A stretch of DNA of 9,102 nucleotides from positions 1 through 9,102 of the forward strand of contig CAJQGO010000241.1 of assembly GCA_905477565.1 (NCBI GenBank), read 5' to 3'. Below are positions 1 to 6,902 of this stretch, piece after piece. This stretch comes from an uncultured Planctomycetota bacterium. Lineage in GTDB: Bacteria > Planctomycetota > Planctomycetia > Pirellulales > UBA1268. The translations under genes and the position numbers were made by a program. Each line of letters opens with the position of its first letter. Position 1 is the first letter of the stretch. Under the pieces are notes generated by a model. It was not told where the DNA came from. It searched no databases and saw only the letters and a program-made list of their open reading frames with translations.

Positions 1-37
1 ACTTGAACTAATCGCCGAAACAAATCGGAACCTGAGA

Positions 38-1816
38 ATGCAATCTCAGGAGGAAGTCCACCCCGACGTCTGTGTATACGGTGGCACGCCGAGTGGTATT
101 ACAGCCGCAATCGCCGCCGCGCGGGAAGGAGCTTCGGTCGTGCTCCTGGAGCAGACCCGACACGTGGGCGGGCTGACCACAAGTGGCTTGAACCGCGATG
201 AGTGCAACCACCTCGATCGCCAGACATTAGGTGGTCTTTGTGAGCAGTTTCTTGAAGAGGCTGTCAAACGAAGTAATGGCAGGTGGACGGAGGGTAATTC
301 CCGCACCTGGCAGTCCGGAATCGCCGAACGGGTTTTCCTCGAAATGCTGAAGGAAGCCGGAGTCGAGGTGCGATATGAGCAGCTGCTCGATCAAGTAAAA
401 AAAGACGGGACTCAAATTACTGAGCTTCGGATGCAGGGCGGTGATATTTACCAGGCGAATGTTTTCATTGACGCCACCTACGAAGGAGATTTGATGGCGA
501 AGGCTGGAGTGTCCTACTCCGTTGGGCGTGAGTCTGCGGAGCACTATGGCGAATCGATTGCCGGTGTTCGCTACCTCGACGACAAGGTCGCCATCTCGCC
601 TTTCGATGACGAGGGCAATCTGCTCTTTGGCGTGATGCCAGGTGAGCCGCCGGCAGCCGGCTCTGCCAACGAGGTGCCGATCTGCTACAACGTCCGCCTG
701 AATATTACGACAGATGAGGTGAATAGAGTCCCGATCGAGAAACCGAGCAGCTATGACCCGATGCAGCACGAATTGCTGGCACGTGCACTCGAGGCCGGCT
801 TGCTCAAAAATCTTTCGTCCATTATCGGTACCTACTCGATGGGTGAAAGCCGCAAGCGAGAACTGAACAACCGCCAGTTTTCAATCGTATCCATGAGCAT
901 CCCGGGCGCACAAACCTCATGGGCAGAGGCCAGTTTCCAAGAGCGGGAAGCAATCCACCAACAATACCGGGACTATACCCACGGCATGCTCTGGTTCCTG
1001 AAAACAGATCCTCGAGTGCCCAAACACATTCGCGACGAGATGGCACCGTACGGGTTCTGCAAAGACGAGTGGGCTGACAACAACCATTGGCCCTACTATC
1101 TCTACATCCGCGCAGCCCGTCGGATGCAGGGAGAAGTCGTCCTCACCGAAGCAGACATCATTGAAGACCGAAATAAAGAAGATGTGATTCATATCGGTTC
1201 TCACTTCATCGACTGCCACCACGCGGCACGCTACGCGGTCGACTCAGGCCACATCATTAATGAGGGACGGATTTGGAAACAGGGGGCACGGTTTGATATT
1301 CCCTATCGCGCTATTACACCGAAGGCTGGCGAGTGTTCCAATTTGTTGGTGCCAGTATGCGCCTCTGCCAGTCACGTCGCCTTCTGCACCATCCGGTTGG
1401 AACCGACTTGGATGCACCTTGGTGAGGTAGCAGGGATCGCCGCGGCGATGGCCGCCAAGTCAGGGAAATCAGTGCAGATGATTGACATCAAATCGCTGCA
1501 GGCTCGATTACTGGATTTAGGTATTCCACTCGAGCATCTCGAAGGTCCGATGGCCTATGAAAAAAAGCACGGCAAACCCAGAACGTTCGCACCCAACGAC
1601 GTGGTGAAGGAATTCTTCGCCAGCGCTGACAAGGACGGGGATGGGGTGGCATCGAAGTCTGAGTGGGATTCGGCGAGACCCACATGGAAGTGGCTCTTTG
1701 ACCACATCGACAAAGACAAGAACGGACAACTCGACCGGGCTGAGTACAAGGCCTGGCAAACCTACAAGAAGGAACGTCCGGACTGGTACAAGTCCCTGCG
1801 GGATAGTCTCAACTAA
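38..1816 (+). CDS. FAD-dependent oxidoreductase with C-terminal EF-hand pair (start uncertain)
   Basis: Predicted flavoenzyme of the FAD_oxidored (PF12831) type; substrate unknown. The N-terminus carries a dinucleotide-binding strand-turn-helix with a variant glycine motif GGTPSG (residues 15-20), an acidic Glu38 at the end of the second strand for the FAD ribose, and GG at 44-45. DATYEGDLMAKAG (145-156) and RLEPTWMHLGEVAG (453-466) are typical of this family. After about residue 515 comes a separate tail with two canonical 12-residue EF-hand loops at 531-542 (DKDGDG...E) and 558-569 (DKDKNG...E). The tail resembles the last 50 residues of the downstream sulfatase. No signal peptide follows the ATG at 38 and no good ribosome site precedes it. 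The 12 codons upstream are open to the window edge, so the true start and an export signal may lie outside. Some relatives are annotated 'xanthan lyase', which is probably a mislabel. The family call is firm; the physiological role is not. Confidence 0.88.
   Translation: MQSQEEVHPDVCVYGGTPSGITAAIAAAREGASVVLLEQTRHVGGLTTSGLNRDECNHLDRQTLGGLCEQFLEEAVKRSNGRWTEGNSRTWQSGIAERVFLEMLKEAGVEVRYEQLLDQVKKDGTQITELRMQGGDIYQANVFIDATYEGDLMAKAGVSYSVGRESAEHYGESIAGVRYLDDKVAISPFDDEGNLLFGVMPGEPPAAGSANEVPICYNVRLNITTDEVNRVPIEKPSSYDPMQHELLARALEAGLLKNLSSIIGTYSMGESRKRELNNRQFSIVSMSIPGAQTSWAEASFQEREAIHQQYRDYTHGMLWFLKTDPRVPKHIRDEMAPYGFCKDEWADNNHWPYYLYIRAARRMQGEVVLTEADIIEDRNKEDVIHIGSHFIDCHHAARYAVDSGHIINEGRIWKQGARFDIPYRAITPKAGECSNLLVPVCASASHVAFCTIRLEPTWMHLGEVAGIAAAMAAKSGKSVQMIDIKSLQARLLDLGIPLEHLEGPMAYEKKHGKPRTFAPNDVVKEFFASADKDGDGVASKSEWDSARPTWKWLFDHIDKDKNGQLDRAEYKAWQTYKKERPDWYKSLRDSLN
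1628..1810 (+). repeat. EF-hand tail module, copy in the oxidoreductase
   Basis: This stretch encodes two EF-hand loops. The second half (1661-1810, residues 542-591) aligns without gaps to residues 1076-1125 of the following sulfatase (5166-5315) with 24 of 50 identities by hand. Shared positions include EW, PT.KW.F, IDK, G, D..EY, YKKE and DW. Both loops keep acidic or Asn ligands at positions 1, 3 and 5, Gly at 6 and Glu at 12, so calcium binding is plausible. The catalytic domains of the two proteins are unrelated, so the tail was probably spread as a module. Confidence 0.8.
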
Positions 1817-1913
1817 GGCGGTGTGAAGTAGCGCAACTGATGCCTTTTTGTTGTCCATGAAGAGACTGATGAAACTCACTGCGCACAACGCAAAAGCAAG
1901 TTGCTATGTAAAT

Positions 1914-1936
1914 AAAAGAGAAGAGAAAGAAGAAGA
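1914..1936 (+). promoter_or_regulatory. Purine-rich tract before the large sulfatase start
   Basis: An uninterrupted A/G run ends four bases before ATG 1941 and contains GAGAAG and GAAGAAG. It is the only Shine-Dalgarno-like signal near this gene. It supports 1941 as the start over the in-frame TTG 1848 or ATG 1857, because only 1941 puts a signal peptide at the N-terminus. It lacks a clean GGAGG, so its strength is uncertain. Confidence 0.4.
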
Positions 1937-1940
1937 TGAT

Positions 1941-4900
1941 ATGAATGGGAAACTCTTTATCGGTAGTATTTTGGCGGGAGTGTTCGCGCTGGCGCACACA
2001 TCGTTTTCGGCGGAGTGGAAGCCTGTGGCAGGAACTATGATGACGGAGTCCGGAGAAAATATTTCCCCAGATAATGCCGCCAACTTACCGAAGGTGTCAG
2101 AAGAAGGCATTCCGAAAAACCAACCAAACTTTGTTGTTATTCTGACGGATGATCAGGGCTGGGGGACAACCTCAATCACGGTCGATCCTGCGGTACCGGA
2201 ATCGAAGAGCGACTTTTTCAAAACTCCAAACCTGGAAAAGCTGGCAAGTCAGGGGCTGCGTTTCACGCAGGCCTATTCCGGCCACCCCAACTGCTCGCCG
2301 TCGCGCGCCGCGCTACTGACCGGGCGCAGCCCCGCCGCGCTGCACTTTACTGACATTTGCGGACGTAACGCCGGCGGGTTGTATGTGGGCAACAAAATAA
2401 TTCCGCCCCAGCACATTAATGCTCTGCCGGAAAGGGAGCTTACGCTGCCGGAAATCATCAAGCAGCACCTCCCGGCCTACAAGGCAGCGCACTTCGGCAA
2501 GTGGCACCTCGGCAAAGTCGGGCCGGAAGGCCACGGTTTCGATGCGGGCGATGGGCCGACCGGCAATCGGGAGGGAAGTCGCAAGGACAACCTGCCCGAC
2601 GATCCGAAGCGGATTTTCAGCATAACCAAGCGGGCGAACGATTGGATGGTGGAGCAGGCCAAAGCTAAGCAGCCCTTCTATCTCCAGGTATCACACTATG
2701 CCACCCACCTTGGGCTCCAGTCCCGCACGGAAACAAAACAGCGGGTGGACAAACGCCCATCAGGAACGCGTCACCAAAACACGGAGTTCGGGGCGATGAT
2801 CGAGGATATGGATGATGGTATCGGGCAGCTGCTCGCCAAGGTCGAGGAGCTGGGAATCGGCGACAATACCTATATCTTCTACACGGCCGACAACGGAACA
2901 TTTCCGTTGGAGGAGCCGGGCAATATCAACGGCCCGTTGCGCGGCAACAAGGCCACGGTCTGGGAAGCGGGTGTCCGCGTTCCATTCATTATCGCTGGTC
3001 CTGGAATCGAATCCGGAACAGTCAGCCACGCCCCCGCTATTGGCTACGACATCTATCCGACCATCTGTGACATCCTTGGCATTGCCGATCTGCCGGAACA
3101 AGTGGAGGGTGGCAGCCTTCAGCCGGTCTGGGCGGCGAAGGCCGCTTCGGTCAAACGCTCCCGCCCGCAGCTCGTATTTCACTGGCCGCACTACCAGCAC
3201 CAAAAGAAGAGCATCCCCGATAGCACCGTCCTGCTCGACGGCTACAAGCTCCACTATTTCTGGGAAACCGGAAAAGCCGAGCTGTACAACCTCAAGACCG
3301 ACCTGGCGGAAACAAAGGATCTAAGCCGGTCCATGCCAGAAAAGGCCAAGGAGCTTGAAGCCCTTCTGCACGCGCATTTGAAAGAGATTAATGCCCAGAT
3401 TCCCGAACTGAATAAAGACTACGATCCCGCCACCGACCCCGCGTTGGTTAAGGTGAAGAAGCCGAAGGACGACCCAGGCTACGCCAACCCCGGTCCGGAT
3501 GAAGTCCAGCAAATTGCTAAGTTTTACTTTGCCGCCGTCGCACGGGAATCCCCGGAAACAGAGCCCGACTCAACCGTTTCGGAGAAACAGCCAATCTCAC
3601 CGGAAACAGAAATGGCCATCATGAGGGTCATGAACCTGGAGAACCGCATTCAGACGCTCCAGACGGTTCCGGCAAAGATGACCGACAACGAGTTGGCAGG
3701 CCAGTTTTCCGGAACGTGGATCTGCTTCACGACCATGCGGCTGAATGGTCAACTGGGCCGGGGCATCATGGAAATCAGACTCGAACAAGACGGGGATAAA
3801 CTCGTTGGAGAGGGTGGACAGCTCAAACACCCTTTCGATCCGCCCGCGACCATTCGCCCCATTGGCACAAGATCGGCAGCGGTGAGCGATTTCATCGGCC
3901 AGTTCAAGAAGGCATCAAAAGGACGACACAACATGGTCGTAATTGAGCGGCAGCGAGTAGATGGTCCAACGTGGGCTACTTTTACTGCCGTCATGGCCGG
4001 TGATGGTCGTACTGCACGTGGCACGCTTGTTAATGCAGGCGGAAACTACGGGTTGATGTTCATGGTGAGGCGAGAATTCCTTGCTGACTTCAAACATCTG
4101 CTCACCGAAGAAGGTCGTCGGGCAGAATCGCAGCGCAGATGGATCGGCATTGAGAACCTCGAGGTTGCTTTGGACACCGCGAGTATGGACACAGCCCGGA
4201 TAGAGTGGTGGAAAACAGACAAGAATAAAGACGGAAAATTGCAGTATTTGGAATTTCCACACCCGGAATGGAAGCGAGCCAATCGCAATAACGACGACGT
4301 CGTCGACTGGGCCGAGGAAGTGTCGGATCGCGTTCTCAAGAAGTTGGCTGAGGAGGGAGACTTTTTAGCGAAGCATGGCAACGACTCGCAAAAGCAATGG
4401 CCGTCGATTTATGCCTGGGGCGTCGCTCACCCCGGTTTCGAACAGATCTTCCACTTCGTCGATTGGGATCGCGATGAAAAGATCACCTCGGCGGAATACA
4501 CGGCCTTTGATGATCAGTTGGACGCTTACAACGATCCGTCCTTCCCAACGACAAACCAAAAAGGACAAACTCGCGAAGACCTTCGGTCGAAGAATCGCTC
4601 GCGGAAGAAATCAAAAGGCGTCACGAAGACGAAGCCCAACGCGGACCCGCACATTGTGCAAATGGAGGCCGCCTTCAGCGAAAAGAAGCTGGCCAAGTCA
4701 CAGGAGATGTGGGCCGCTCTCGATAAGAATCACGACAAGCTATGGCAGTACCGTGAGTTTCCGCATCCAGATTGGAAACGAGCCAATCGCGATGGGGATG
4801 GCAGCTTGAGTTGGAAGGAAGAATTGGCGGACCAAATGTTCAGGTCACAATCGCGCACCTATCCGAAAGCACATGGCTCGGCTTCACAAAAAGAATGGTC

Positions 4901-5342
4901 TTCCCGTCAGGCGTGGGAAAAAGACAGACCTGATTTCACAGCGCTCTTCCCGTTTATCGACTGGGATCACGACGGAAAGATCAGCGCAGCCGAATACGAG
5001 GTCTTCGACGTGCAGATCAAGTCCTACACGGACGGTTCCTATCCAAAGACCAACGAGCGTGGCGAATCCGGTATGGAAGTCTTCAAGAGATTGGCGGCTG
5101 AGGCCCCAAAAAAACCTGTGCCAAAAACTGCCCCATCTCGAAAGACCTCGTGGGATTCCCGGGAGGAATGGAACCGCGATAAACCGACGATGAAGTGGAT
5201 TTTCCCATTCATCGACAAGAACAGCGACGGCAAGATCGACACCGATGAGTACCAAGCCATTCAGGAATATAAAAAGGAGCACCGCGATTGGCAGAATCAG
5301 GCACGTAAGGAACTTGGATTGACCGGCCCGAAGGACCAGTAA
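1941..5342 (+). CDS. Secreted multidomain sulfatase with unknown middle module and seven-loop EF-hand tail
   Basis: Predicted S1-family (PF00884) sulfate ester hydrolase, 1133 aa, roughly twice the usual length. The start at 1941 gives a signal peptide (hydrophobic residues 5-19, likely cleavage after SFSA, residue 24). A linker of about 40 residues follows. The catalytic domain (about 62-495) has metal ligands D70-D71, the formylglycine motif CSPSRAALLTG with Cys118, HFGKWHLG (184-191), SHYATH (251-256), DN (317-318) and Lys337. Residues about 496-586 look like a low-complexity Pro/Glu/Lys linker. Residues about 587-705 form an unassigned, probably beta-rich module. Residues about 750-1125 hold EF-hand-like loops beginning at 760, 781, 841, 928, 949, 1007 and 1092. 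Loops 781, 841 and 928 lack Gly at position 6 and may bind calcium weakly. It lies 124 bases after the oxidoreductase, which shares its tail. The sulfatase call is firm; the substrate (sulfated polysaccharide) is inferred. Confidence 0.93.
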   Translation: MNGKLFIGSILAGVFALAHTSFSAEWKPVAGTMMTESGENISPDNAANLPKVSEEGIPKNQPNFVVILTDDQGWGTTSITVDPAVPESKSDFFKTPNLEKLASQGLRFTQAYSGHPNCSPSRAALLTGRSPAALHFTDICGRNAGGLYVGNKIIPPQHINALPERELTLPEIIKQHLPAYKAAHFGKWHLGKVGPEGHGFDAGDGPTGNREGSRKDNLPDDPKRIFSITKRANDWMVEQAKAKQPFYLQVSHYATHLGLQSRTETKQRVDKRPSGTRHQNTEFGAMIEDMDDGIGQLLAKVEELGIGDNTYIFYTADNGTFPLEEPGNINGPLRGNKATVWEAGVRVPFIIAGPGIESGTVSHAPAIGYDIYPTICDILGIADLPEQVEGGSLQPVWAAKAASVKRSRPQLVFHWPHYQHQKKSIPDSTVLLDGYKLHYFWETGKAELYNLKTDLAETKDLSRSMPEKAKELEALLHAHLKEINAQIPELNKDYDPATDPALVKVKKPKDDPGYANPGPDEVQQIAKFYFAAVARESPETEPDSTVSEKQPISPETEMAIMRVMNLENRIQTLQTVPAKMTDNELAGQFSGTWICFTTMRLNGQLGRGIMEIRLEQDGDKLVGEGGQLKHPFDPPATIRPIGTRSAAVSDFIGQFKKASKGRHNMVVIERQRVDGPTWATFTAVMAGDGRTARGTLVNAGGNYGLMFMVRREFLADFKHLLTEEGRRAESQRRWIGIENLEVALDTASMDTARIEWWKTDKNKDGKLQYLEFPHPEWKRANRNNDDVVDWAEEVSDRVLKKLAEEGDFLAKHGNDSQKQWPSIYAWGVAHPGFEQIFHFVDWDRDEKITSAEYTAFDDQLDAYNDPSFPTTNQKGQTREDLRSKNRSRKKSKGVTKTKPNADPHIVQMEAAFSEKKLAKSQEMWAALDKNHDKLWQYREFPHPDWKRANRDGDGSLSWKEELADQMFRSQSRTYPKAHGSASQKEWSSRQAWEKDRPDFTALFPFIDWDHDGKISAAEYEVFDVQIKSYTDGSYPKTNERGESGMEVFKRLAAEAPKKPVPKTAPSRKTSWDSREEWNRDKPTMKWIFPFIDKNSDGKIDTDEYQAIQEYKKEHRDWQNQARKELGLTGPKDQ
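3699..4055 (+). other. Unassigned middle module of the large sulfatase (protein domain)
   Basis: Residues about 587-705 match no fold I can name. The segment opens with GQFSGTWICF and continues as alternating polar/hydrophobic stretches (GIMEIRLEQDGDKLVGEGG, then MVVIERQRV, ATFTAVMAGDG, RGTLVNAGG). This looks like a small beta-barrel or beta-sandwich, reminiscent of lipocalin-like or carbohydrate-binding modules. It sits between a Pro/Glu-rich linker and the EF-hand region, as an accessory domain would. Boundaries are approximate and the fold is inferred from pattern only. Confidence 0.45.
4200..4583 (+). repeat. EF-hand repeat unit 1 of the large sulfatase
   Basis: Encodes residues 754-881. 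The order is an EF loop (760-771), the connector FPHPEWKRA, a second loop (781-792), a helical spacer, and a third loop (841-852, DWDRDEKITSAE) followed by EY and a Pro/Thr/Asn end. The same order recurs 166-168 residues later. Loops 2 and 3 have Asp and Glu instead of Gly at position 6, so this copy looks more eroded than unit 2. Confidence 0.82.
4704..5081 (+). repeat. EF-hand repeat unit 2 of the large sulfatase
   Basis: Encodes residues 922-1047 and repeats unit 1 with the same order: loop 928-939, connector FPHPDWKRA, loop 949-960 (NRDGDGSLSWKE), spacer, loop 1007-1018 (DWDHDGKISAAE). The loop offsets from unit 1 are 168, 168 and 166 residues. The DNA of the WKRANR segment matches unit 1 at 17 of 18 bases, while other parts have diverged. 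The first loop has Lys at position 6. The last two loops look fully competent for calcium. Confidence 0.82.
5166..5315 (+). repeat. EF-hand half-unit at the sulfatase C-terminus
   Basis: Encodes residues 1076-1125 with one canonical loop, DKNSDGKIDTDE (1092-1103). It corresponds to the last part of units 1 and 2 (W..., then a Pro, then F.FID...DGKI...EY). It is closer in its final 20 residues (EYKKE..DW) to the tail of the oxidoreductase at 1661-1810 than to units 1 and 2. It is therefore the link between the two proteins. Confidence 0.8.
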
Positions 5343-5395
5343 TGGCCATGATTGCTTTTTTAATAACAACGTAAACAACTAAAAAATTAATTGAT

Positions 5396-6886
5396 ATGAC
5401 TATAAATAAACGTATTTTCAGCTCATTGGTGATTATTGCGTGCATGTTATTAGTGGGGCGAGCCTCGGCATACGCCAAGCCCCCTAATATCATTTTCATC
5501 CTAGCTGACGATGTCGGAATCGGTGACATTAAATGCTTCTATTCCGCGTCGAAAGTCACCACTCCGAATATCGATCGGCTCGCGAGTCAGGGAATGCGCT
5601 TCACTCAGGCCTACGCGCCAGGAGCCACCTGCTCACCGTCTCGCTACGCACTGATCTCGGGTGCCTATCCCTGCCGCGGTCCGCTGCGCAGTGACACGGC
5701 AAAATCATCCAGCCCACTGACCATTAGTGTCGACGCCTTGACCCTGCCAAAGTTCTTTCAGATTCAGGGCTACCGAACGGCTCATATCGGGAAATGGCAT
5801 TTAGGATTTGGTGAAAACGGCATCACTAACTGGGCTGGGATAATCAAACCGGGCGCACTTGAAATCGGCTTTGATTATCATTTCGCTCTGCCTAGTAATC
5901 ACAACGACGGTTTCAAGACGTACGTCGAGAATCACCACCTGCTTTGGCTGAAGGAAGGTATTTCCGAGATTTCCGATAAGCCGACCATCGATCAACTGAC
6001 CCGGATCCGATACGATGATGAAGGCGATTCGACGCTGACCGGAAAAGCCATCGACTTTATGCAGAAGAACCAGGATAACCCCTTCTTCATCTACCTGGCG
6101 CTGACCGCCACCCACACCCACATCACGCCGCACAAGAAGTTCCGTGGCACGAGTGAGATCGGCCAACTGGGCGACTACATCAATGAGCTCGATTTTCACG
6201 TCGGTGAAATTATGGGTGCACTCGATGGGTTTGGTCTGGCGGAGAACACCATTGTCTTCTTTTCGAGCGATAACGGTGGCGCGCTGAAAGACCACAGTTC
6301 AGCAGGTAAGAATCTGAGTTTGAGAGATTCCTCCCAGCAAGTGGCCGAGAAGGCCAAAACGGCCAAAACCATCGCGAACAAAAAGTTCGGTCACCGAACC
6401 AACGGAGACTTAAAAAAAGGCAAAGGCTCCAATTATGAAGGCGGACACCGGGTGCCCTATATCGTTCGTTGGCCCAACCGAATCGCTTCTGGTAGTGAAT
6501 CCGATCAAATTATCACCCTGACAGATACGCTGGCAACCGTCGCGGGCCTGATGAACCAAACCCTTCCTGAATCCGCTGGCGTAGACTCCTTTGACCTGAG
6601 TCAGGTGATGCTGGGCAAAACAGTGGATGGACCCAAGCGGCCAGGAACCATACTTCAGACAAGTCGGGGAGCTTTGGCGTTTCGCCAGGGCAACTGGAAG
6701 ATCCGTTATTCCAAGCCGACCGTGTGGGACGGCGACAAGGCGACCCTCCCGAAGATGGGCCCCGAACTTTATCATCTATCAAAAGATCCCGGTGAAGAGA
6801 ACGATCTCGCCAGTCGACAACCTGAGCGAGTCGCAACAATGAGCGATCATTTGTTGGATGTATTGAATCGAGGGCGAAGCCGGTAA
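5396..6886 (+). CDS. Secreted sulfatase, single-domain, Cys-type
   Basis: Predicted S1-family sulfatase of 496 aa, a normal length for the family. A signal peptide is clear: basic start (TINKR), hydrophobic core 8-20, cleavage near ASA or AYA (residues 25-27). Active-site elements are D38-D39 (FILADDVG), the formylglycine motif CSPSRYALISG with Cys79, HIGKWHLG (130-137, Lys133, His135), THTH (239-242), DN at 292-293, and a basic-Gly stretch GKGSNYEGGHRVP. All expected catalytic positions are present. The protein lacks the accessory tail of its upstream neighbour. ATG 5396 is preceded by an A/T-rich leader with no Shine-Dalgarno but is the only start that gives a signal peptide. The gap to the upstream gene is 53 bases and to the downstream gene 16, which supports one transcript. 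The sulfatase call is firm; the specific ester cleaved cannot be read from sequence by eye. Confidence 0.94.
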   Translation: MTINKRIFSSLVIIACMLLVGRASAYAKPPNIIFILADDVGIGDIKCFYSASKVTTPNIDRLASQGMRFTQAYAPGATCSPSRYALISGAYPCRGPLRSDTAKSSSPLTISVDALTLPKFFQIQGYRTAHIGKWHLGFGENGITNWAGIIKPGALEIGFDYHFALPSNHNDGFKTYVENHHLLWLKEGISEISDKPTIDQLTRIRYDDEGDSTLTGKAIDFMQKNQDNPFFIYLALTATHTHITPHKKFRGTSEIGQLGDYINELDFHVGEIMGALDGFGLAENTIVFFSSDNGGALKDHSSAGKNLSLRDSSQQVAEKAKTAKTIANKKFGHRTNGDLKKGKGSNYEGGHRVPYIVRWPNRIASGSESDQIITLTDTLATVAGLMNQTLPESAGVDSFDLSQVMLGKTVDGPKRPGTILQTSRGALAFRQGNWKIRYSKPTVWDGDKATLPKMGPELYHLSKDPGEENDLASRQPERVATMSDHLLDVLNRGRSR

Positions 6887-6902
6887 TTTACCGAGCAACG
6901 AA

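Noticed and set aside
1815..1849. Possible terminator: AAGGC at 1815-1819 pairing with GCCTT at 1842-1846, then Ts
   Set aside because: The stem is only five or six pairs with a loop of more than 20 bases, and the T-run is partly inside the stem. Too weak to call; at most an attenuating structure.
1902..1910. TGCTATGTA, resembling an extended -10 promoter element, before the large sulfatase
   Set aside because: No matching -35 element is visible and A/T-rich matches of this quality occur by chance.
1848..1940. Upstream in-frame starts for the large sulfatase (TTG 1848, ATG 1857)
   Set aside because: They would add about 30 charged residues ahead of the hydrophobic segment and bury the signal peptide. 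ATG 1941 has a purine-rich tract just upstream and gives a normal signal peptide.
2760..3254. 164-residue minus-strand open frame opposite the sulfatase catalytic domain
   Set aside because: It overlaps well-conserved sulfatase coding sequence and has no domain, ribosome site or operon context.
4200..5315. Interpretation of the EF-hand loops as classical type I dockerins
   Set aside because: Dockerins have two loops about 20-30 residues apart with a characteristic helix pattern. Here the loops are spread over 370 residues with conserved connectors and no cohesin is in the window. A docking role remains only a hypothesis.
5342..5360. ATGGCCAT palindrome followed by a run of six Ts after the large sulfatase
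   Set aside because: The palindrome has no loop and cannot form a stable hairpin, so it does not qualify as an intrinsic terminator.
4884..5378. Minus-strand open frame opposite the sulfatase tail
   Set aside because: It is the antisense of the EF-hand repeats; its hydrophobic runs arise from the complement of Lys/Glu/Asp codons. No start signal or family pattern supports it.
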